From the NCBI RefSeq assembly GCF_014195505.1, contig NZ_JACIBV010000002.1, positions 310,001 through 374,000 of the forward strand: 64,000 nucleotides of DNA. The letters run 5' to 3'. Source of the DNA: Nonomuraea dietziae. Its GTDB lineage: Bacteria; Actinomycetota; Actinomycetes; Streptosporangiales; Streptosporangiaceae. The translations under genes were made by a program, and so were the position numbers. Below the pieces are notes generated by a model. That model had not been told where the DNA came from. It searched no databases and worked only from the letters and a program-made list of their open reading frames with translations. Position 1 is the first letter of the stretch; each line of letters begins with the position of its first letter. Below are positions 59,363 to 64,000 of the stretch, one piece after another.

Positions 59363-60676
59363 ATGAGCACAACGACCACCGACGAGGACTACCCACTGGA
59401 GCGGGTGCCGCAAAGCGCCCGCTACCCCTGGTTCAACGTGGCCGTGCAGCGCTTCGGCCAGCTGTCCGACCTCACCCAGTTCCTCCTCGGGGCCACGCTT
59501 GGCGCGGGCCTGTCGTTCTGGGGCGCGTTCTGGGCGTTCACGCTCGGCTCGGTGATCCTGGAGATCGTCTGCATCTTCGTCGGCATCGCCGGCATGCGCG
59601 AGGGCCTGTCCACCTCGGTCCTGGCCAGGTGGACGGGGTTCGGCCGCTACGGCTCCACCCTGATCGGCGTCATCATCACGCTCAGCCTCTTCGGCTGGTT
59701 CGGCGTGCAGACCGCGGTCTTCGCCGCCGGCCTGCACTCGATCATGAACTGGCTGCCCCTCTGGGCCTGGTCCCTGATCGCGGGTCTCGGCGTGACCGCG
59801 CTGGTCATCCGCGGGTTCAAGGCGATGGGCATGACGGCCTTCATCACCGTGCCTGCCTTCCTCGGCCTGGCCGGATGGGCGATGTGGGTGGAGATCTCCC
59901 GCCACGACCTGGGCGGGCTGGTCGCCTCGCCGCCGTTCGGCGAGCCGATCTCGATCGCGACGGGCGCCACGATCGTGGCGGGCTCCTACATCGTCGGCGC
60001 GGTCACCACGCCCGACATGACCCGCTTCAACCGCAACGCGGGCGACGTGGTCAAGCAGACACTGGTGGGCATCTCCCTCGGCGAGTACGTGCTCGGCCTG
60101 GCCGGCGTGCTGCTGGCCTACGCCGTGAAGTCCTCCGACGTCATCGCCATCATCACCGCCTCCTCCGGCGTGGTCGGCGTCATCGTGCTGATCTCGGCCA
60201 CCGTCAAGATCAACAACTGGAACCTGTACTCCGCCTCGCTCGGCCTGCTGAACGCCATCGAGTCCACGACCGGCCTCAAGCTCAACAGGGTCGCGGTGAC
60301 CATCGGCATCGGGATCTTCGGTAGCATTCTGGCCGCGATGGGCATCCTCGAGCGGTTCACCGACTTCCTGCTCATCCTCGGCGTCATCACCCCGCCGATC
60401 GCGGGGATCATGGTGGCCGAGTACTTCGTGGTCAAGCGCTGGCGGCCGGTCCTCGACGCCTCCCGCGAGCGGGGCGAGCTCCCCGCGACCGAGCCCGGCT
60501 GGGTGCCCGCGACGCTCGTCATCTGGGCCTGCGCGGCGCTGGTCGGCTGGCTGAGCGAGCACCACCAGTGGATCGGCATCCCCGCGCTCAACTCCCTGCT
60601 GCTCGCAGGCCTGGCCTACATCGTCGCGGGCAAGCTCGGCCTGGTCCGCGGCTCCCGTGAACTCGTCACCGTCTGA
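59363..60676 (+). CDS. NCS1 family cytosine/purine-type permease (CodB-like)
   Basis: 437 residues, about 12 TM. NCS1 features: N-terminal YPWFNVAVQRFGQLSDLTQFLLGATLGAGLSFWGAF, then MREGLSTSVLARWTGFGRYGS and the central GSYIVGAVTTPDMTRFNRNAGD loop. Homologues import cytosine, hydantoin or related rings by H+/Na+ symport. It sits between the degenerate and intact HyuA-like genes, so its cargo is probably the ring substrate of this locus. GAAAGGCACACCTTCC precedes the ATG. Confidence 0.92.
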   Translation: MSTTTTDEDYPLERVPQSARYPWFNVAVQRFGQLSDLTQFLLGATLGAGLSFWGAFWAFTLGSVILEIVCIFVGIAGMREGLSTSVLARWTGFGRYGSTLIGVIITLSLFGWFGVQTAVFAAGLHSIMNWLPLWAWSLIAGLGVTALVIRGFKAMGMTAFITVPAFLGLAGWAMWVEISRHDLGGLVASPPFGEPISIATGATIVAGSYIVGAVTTPDMTRFNRNAGDVVKQTLVGISLGEYVLGLAGVLLAYAVKSSDVIAIITASSGVVGVIVLISATVKINNWNLYSASLGLLNAIESTTGLKLNRVAVTIGIGIFGSILAAMGILERFTDFLLILGVITPPIAGIMVAEYFVVKRWRPVLDASRERGELPATEPGWVPATLVIWACAALVGWLSEHHQWIGIPALNSLLLAGLAYIVAGKLGLVRGSRELVTV

Positions 60677-60690
60677 AGGATCTCCCCCTT

Positions 60691-62208
60691 ATGCGCATCG
60701 GCATCGACGTGGGCGGCACCAACACCGACGCCGCCCTCATCGGCGACGGCGGCGAGGTTCTCGCCACCGTCAAGTCCCCCACGACCGAGGACGTCACCGG
60801 CGGCGTCGCCGCGGCGCTGGCGGGCCTCGGCGCCACCCAGGTGTCCGCGGTCATGATCGGCACCACGCACTTCGTCAACGCCCTGGTCGAGGCGGCCCGC
60901 CTGGAGCCCGTCGCCGCCGTACGGCTGGGCCTGCCCGCCACGGCGGCCCTGCCGCCCATGGTCGACTGGCCCGAACGGCTCAGGAAGGTCGTCGAGGGCG
61001 CGTCCTACCTGTGTCACGGCGGCCACGAGTACGACGGCACCCCCATCTCCGAGCTCGACCCCGAGGAGCTGCGCAGGGTCGCCGCCGACATCAGGGCGCG
61101 CGGGCTGCGCTCAGTGGCGATCTCCTCGGTCTTCTCCCCCGTCAGCGACTCCTCCGAGCGGCGCGCCGCCGAGATCCTCGCGGCCGAGCTGGGCCAGGAG
61201 GCGCACCTCTCCCTCTCCTGCGAGATCGGCCGCGTCGGCCTGCTGGCCAGGGAGAACGCCACGATCGTGAACGCGGCGCTGCGCCCGCTCGCCGAGCGCG
61301 CGGTGGCCGCCTTCAGCCAGGCGCTCAAGGTGGCCGGCATCGACGCGCCGCTGTTCCTGTCGCAGAACGACGGCACGCTCATGGACCTCTCGCGGGCCAC
61401 GCGCTACCCGGTGGCCACGTTCGCCTCGGGGCCGACCAACTCCATGCGGGGCGCCGCCTACCTGTCGGGGCTGACCGACTGCGCGGTCGTCGACATCGGC
61501 GGCACCACCTCCGACGTCGGCATCCTGGTGGGCGGCTTCCCCCGCGAGGCCTCGGGCGAGGCGATGGTCGCCGAGGTCCGCACCAACTTCCGCATCCCCG
61601 ACGTGCTGTCGATCGGCATCGGCGGCGGCTCGCTGGTCGCCGAGGACGGCTCGGTGGGGCCGCGCAGCGTGGGCTACCGGCTGCCCGAGGAGGCGCTGGT
61701 GTTCGGCGGCGGCACGCTGACAGCCACCGACCTGGCCGTGGCCGCGGGCCACGCCGACATCGGCGACCCCTCCCTGGTCGCGGGGCTCGACCCGGCCAGG
61801 CCGCTGAAGCTCATCGCCGATCGGGTGGCCGACGCCGTGGACCGCATGCGCACCTCCTCCGACCCGCTGCCCGTCGTGCTGGTGGGCGGCGGCAGCATCC
61901 TCATCAGGGAGCTGCCCGGCTTCGAGGACGTGCGCAGGCCCGACCACTACGCCGTGGCCAACGCGGTGGGAGCGGCCATCGCCCAGGTCGGCGGCGAGGT
62001 GGACAGGGTCTTCTCAGGCCCGCGCGACACCGTGCTGGCCGAGGCCAAGGCGGAGGCCGTGGCCCGCGCCGAGCGGGCAGGCGCGCGCGAGGGCAGCGTG
62101 CGCATCGCCGACGTGGAGGAGGTCCCGCTGGCCTACCTGCCCGGCGACGCAACCCGCATCCGGGTGAAGGCGGTCGGCGACCTGGACTTGGAGAAGATCA
62201 ATGCGTAA
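60691..62208 (+). CDS. hydantoinase/oxoprolinase A family protein (intact)
   Basis: 505 residues. ATPase motifs are intact: phosphate-1 IDVGGTNTDAALIG (about 4-17), GTTHFVNALVEA, phosphate-2 VVDIGGTTSDVGILVGG (about 265-281) and IGIGGGSLVAED (about 306-317). This shorter HyuA type (about 500 residues, without HyuB) pairs with DUF917 proteins. Presumed ATP-dependent ring opening of a hydantoin-like compound. It overlaps the following DUF917 gene by 8 bases. Confidence 0.9.
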   Translation: MRIGIDVGGTNTDAALIGDGGEVLATVKSPTTEDVTGGVAAALAGLGATQVSAVMIGTTHFVNALVEAARLEPVAAVRLGLPATAALPPMVDWPERLRKVVEGASYLCHGGHEYDGTPISELDPEELRRVAADIRARGLRSVAISSVFSPVSDSSERRAAEILAAELGQEAHLSLSCEIGRVGLLARENATIVNAALRPLAERAVAAFSQALKVAGIDAPLFLSQNDGTLMDLSRATRYPVATFASGPTNSMRGAAYLSGLTDCAVVDIGGTTSDVGILVGGFPREASGEAMVAEVRTNFRIPDVLSIGIGGGSLVAEDGSVGPRSVGYRLPEEALVFGGGTLTATDLAVAAGHADIGDPSLVAGLDPARPLKLIADRVADAVDRMRTSSDPLPVVLVGGGSILIRELPGFEDVRRPDHYAVANAVGAAIAQVGGEVDRVFSGPRDTVLAEAKAEAVARAERAGAREGSVRIADVEEVPLAYLPGDATRIRVKAVGDLDLEKINA

Positions 62209-63259
62209 GATCGGCATCGACCAGCTGGACGACATGGCCAGGGGCGCCGGCATCCTCGGCACCGGCGGAGGCGGCGACCCCTACGTCGGCAAGCTGCTGG
62301 CCAGGGAGGCCATCCGCCGTCACGGCCCGGTGACCCTCTACGACATCGCCGAGGTGCCGGCCGACGCCACCGTGGTGCCGATCTCGGGCATGGGCGCCCC
62401 CACCGTGCTGCTGGAGAAGCTGCCCGCCGGCACCGAGGAGCTGGCCGCGCTGCGGGCGCTGGAGGCGGTGCTCGGCCGCAAGGCCACGCACATCGTCCCG
62501 ATCGAGGTCGGCGGCGTGAACTCGATGATCCCCATCGCGGCCGCCGCCCAGGCAGGACTGCCCCTCGTGGACGGCGACGCCATGGGCCGCGCCTTCCCGG
62601 AGGCGCAGATGGTGCTCCCCACCCTCATCGGGGTGTCCAACACGCCCATGGCCCTGGCCGACGACAAGGGCAACACCCTGGTCGTCGACGCGATCTCCAA
62701 CCACTGGGCCGAACGGCTGGGCAGGGCGGCCTGCGTGCAGATGGGCTGCCAGGTCTCGTGCGCCGACACCGTGCTGCGCGGCGACCAGCTGGCCGACGGC
62801 CTGGTCCCCGCCACCCTGACGCTGGCCGAGGACCTTGGCAGGGCCGTACGGCTGGCGCGGGCCGCCCACGCCGACCCCGTGGCCGCGGCGACCTCCGTGC
62901 TCGGCGGCGTGAAGCTGTTCGCGGGCAAGGTCGTGGACGTCGAGCGCCGCACCACCGGCGGGTTCGCGCGAGGCAAGGCGCTGCTGGCGGGGGCGGGCTC
63001 CTTCGAGCTCAGCTTCCAGAACGAGCACCTGCTGGCCCGCAGGGACGGCGGGATCGTCGCGACCACCCCCGACCTCATCTGCGTGCTCGACACCGACACC
63101 GGCGAGCCGGTGACCACCGAGGCCATGCGCTACGGCCTGCGCGTCACCGTCATCGGGGTGCCCTGCGACCCGCGGTGGACCTCCCCCGCGGGGCTCGAGC
63201 TGGCGGGGCCGAGGTACTTCGGCTACGACTGCGACTACCGGCCCCTGCCCCTCGCCTAG
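62201..63259 (+). CDS. DUF917 (S-Me-THD-like) family protein (intact)
   Basis: 352 residues with all family blocks: MARGAGILGTGGGGDPYVGKLL, HIVPIEVGGVNSMIPIAAAAQAGLPLVDGDAMGRAFPEAQM, and YGLRVTVIGVPCDPRWTSPAGLELAGPRYFGY. The ATG overlaps the HyuA stop, so the two are made together and probably form the active complex. Last gene of the operon; a hairpin terminator follows. Confidence 0.9.
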   Translation: MRKIGIDQLDDMARGAGILGTGGGGDPYVGKLLAREAIRRHGPVTLYDIAEVPADATVVPISGMGAPTVLLEKLPAGTEELAALRALEAVLGRKATHIVPIEVGGVNSMIPIAAAAQAGLPLVDGDAMGRAFPEAQMVLPTLIGVSNTPMALADDKGNTLVVDAISNHWAERLGRAACVQMGCQVSCADTVLRGDQLADGLVPATLTLAEDLGRAVRLARAAHADPVAAATSVLGGVKLFAGKVVDVERRTTGGFARGKALLAGAGSFELSFQNEHLLARRDGGIVATTPDLICVLDTDTGEPVTTEAMRYGLRVTVIGVPCDPRWTSPAGLELAGPRYFGYDCDYRPLPLA

Positions 63260-63291
63260 CCCCGAGCCCTCGGCTCAGGGACTTCCCAGGG

Positions 63292-63328
63292 CCGGGGGCG
63301 CGTGACACCCTCCGCGGCGCGCCCCCGG
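63292..63328 (+). terminator. hairpin terminator after the DUF917 operon
   Basis: CCGGGGGCGCG (63292-63302) and CGCGCCCCCGG (63318-63328) form a perfect 11-bp stem with a 15-base loop, 33 bases past the last stop of the operon. Confidence 0.65.
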
Positions 63329-63381
63329 TCCCGGTGCCTCGCTCGGGTGCCCCTGCCGTCCCTGCAACGTGGAGGAAATAT

Positions 63382-63410
63382 TTGTCAGGACATTCTGACC
63401 TCGGTAGCCT
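63382..63410 (+). promoter_or_regulatory. leaderless promoter with overlapping GntR operator
   Basis: TTGTCA (63382-63387) and TAGCCT (63405-63410) have exact 17-bp spacing, and the GntR ATG (63417) begins 7 bases after the -10, so transcription and translation start together. GTCAGGACATTCTGAC (63384-63399), with GTCAG/CTGAC arms, covers the -35 and spacer and is a likely autoregulatory site. Confidence 0.6.
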
Positions 63411-63416
63411 GATCAC

Positions 63417-64000
63417 ATGACCGCGAACCTGGCGATCGACCTGGACCGCTCCAGTCCCGTCCCGCTGTACTTCCAGGTGGCCGAGCAGATCGCCGAAGCG
63501 ATCAGGCGAGGCGACCTCGCCCCCGGATCCAGGCTCGACAACGAGATCCTGCTCGCCGATCGGCTCGGGCTCTCCAGGCCGACCATCCGCCAGGCGATCC
63601 AGTATCTCGTCGACAAGGGCCTGCTGGTGCGCAAGCGCGGCGTGGGCACCCAGGTCGTGCACGGCCAGGTCAAGCGCTCGGTCGAGCTCACCAGCCTCTA
63701 CGACGACCTGCGCCGCGCGGGGCAGGAACCGGCCACGAAGGTGCTGGCGCTCGAGCCGCGCCCCGTCGACGAGCAGGTCGCCCAGGTGCTCGGCCTCTCG
63801 CCCGGCGACGAGGCCCTCTACCTGGAGCGGCTGCGCTTCGCCTCGGGCGAGCCGCTGGCGCTGCTGCACAACTGGCTGCCCCTCGCCCTGGCGCCGCTGA
63901 CCGCCGAGGGCCTGCAGGGCAGGGGGCTGTACGAACTGCTGCGCGCCGCCGGGGTGCGGATGCGGGTGGCCAACCAGCGCATCGGCGCCCGCGCCGCCTC
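63417..64000 (+). CDS. GntR family (HutC-type) transcriptional regulator, 3' end outside the window
   Basis: At least 194 residues, running off the window edge in frame. Winged helix: PVPLYFQVAEQIAEAIRRGDLAPGSRLDNEILLADRLGLSRPTIRQAIQYLVDKGLLVRKRGVGTQVV. The UTRA effector domain begins SVELTSLYDDLRRAGQEPATKVLALEPRP and continues with LGLSPGDEALYLERLRFASGEPLAL. It lies downstream of the second HyuA/DUF917 operon and could co-regulate it or the genes that follow outside this window. Confidence 0.9.
   Translation, partial: MTANLAIDLDRSSPVPLYFQVAEQIAEAIRRGDLAPGSRLDNEILLADRLGLSRPTIRQAIQYLVDKGLLVRKRGVGTQVVHGQVKRSVELTSLYDDLRRAGQEPATKVLALEPRPVDEQVAQVLGLSPGDEALYLERLRFASGEPLALLHNWLPLALAPLTAEGLQGRGLYELLRAAGVRMRVANQRIGARAA

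Overview
The window is about 70% G+C, dense with genes, full of ATGA/GTGA overlaps and GTG/TTG starts, and rich in TetR, MarR, PucR, GntR, SARP and STAS-type regulators. It also carries a short VanY-like carboxypeptidase under its own VanR/VanS-type pair. This points to a filamentous actinomycete, most likely Streptosporangiales (Nonomuraea-like). The genus is inferred from gene content, not from a marker gene.

Layout. 0-4 kb: metallo-hydrolase, TetR/MFS efflux pair with two matching operators, VOC protein. 4-7.6 kb: hemerythrin, heme-oxygenase-like diiron enzyme, glycosyltransferase, CDGSH Fe-S protein (antisense to the glycosyltransferase 3' end), then a methyltransferase behind an 18-codon leader ORF. 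7.7-17.3 kb: membrane Ser/Thr kinase, CBM48 protein, MarR/membrane-protein pair, APC permease, and a signalling patch (STAS, FUSC, kinase-STAS fusion, MEDS-STAS). 17.5-22.3 kb: phenolic-lipid/meroterpenoid cluster (prenyl reductase, UbiA prenyltransferase, type III PKS, ICMT-type methyltransferase, FAD hydroxylase with a frameshift), then an unusual tRNA with anticodon CAG. 22.8-27.4 kb: hydantoinase/oxoprolinase A and B, imine-reductase-like enzyme. 27.4-33.7 kb: AfsR-like SARP co-transcribed with a NarL-type kinase/regulator pair, then a serine hydrolase. 33.8-36.3 kb: vanS-vanR and divergent vanY.

36.3-42.1 kb is a decay zone. It holds remnants resembling IS5-type and ISL3 transposases, a GIY-YIG fragment, a truncated cysteine-rich gene and a partly duplicated HxlR regulator, among a few intact genes. 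It also contains a strong candidate 34-codon gene for a lysine-rich peptide.

42-64 kb is catabolic. Three HyuA-like/DUF917 gene pairs occur at two loci, each locus with a PucR regulator and a transporter (MFS or NCS1 cytosine-permease type). Two of the HyuA-like proteins and one DUF917 protein have lost conserved motifs, so the system seems to use pseudo-subunits. Between these loci lie a NTF2-like protein, a secreted polysaccharide deacetylase, a complete sugar-type ABC importer with a divergent TetR, and a CaiB CoA-transferase/CitE-like lyase pair with a divergent GntR. The window ends inside another GntR gene whose promoter looks leaderless and self-regulated.
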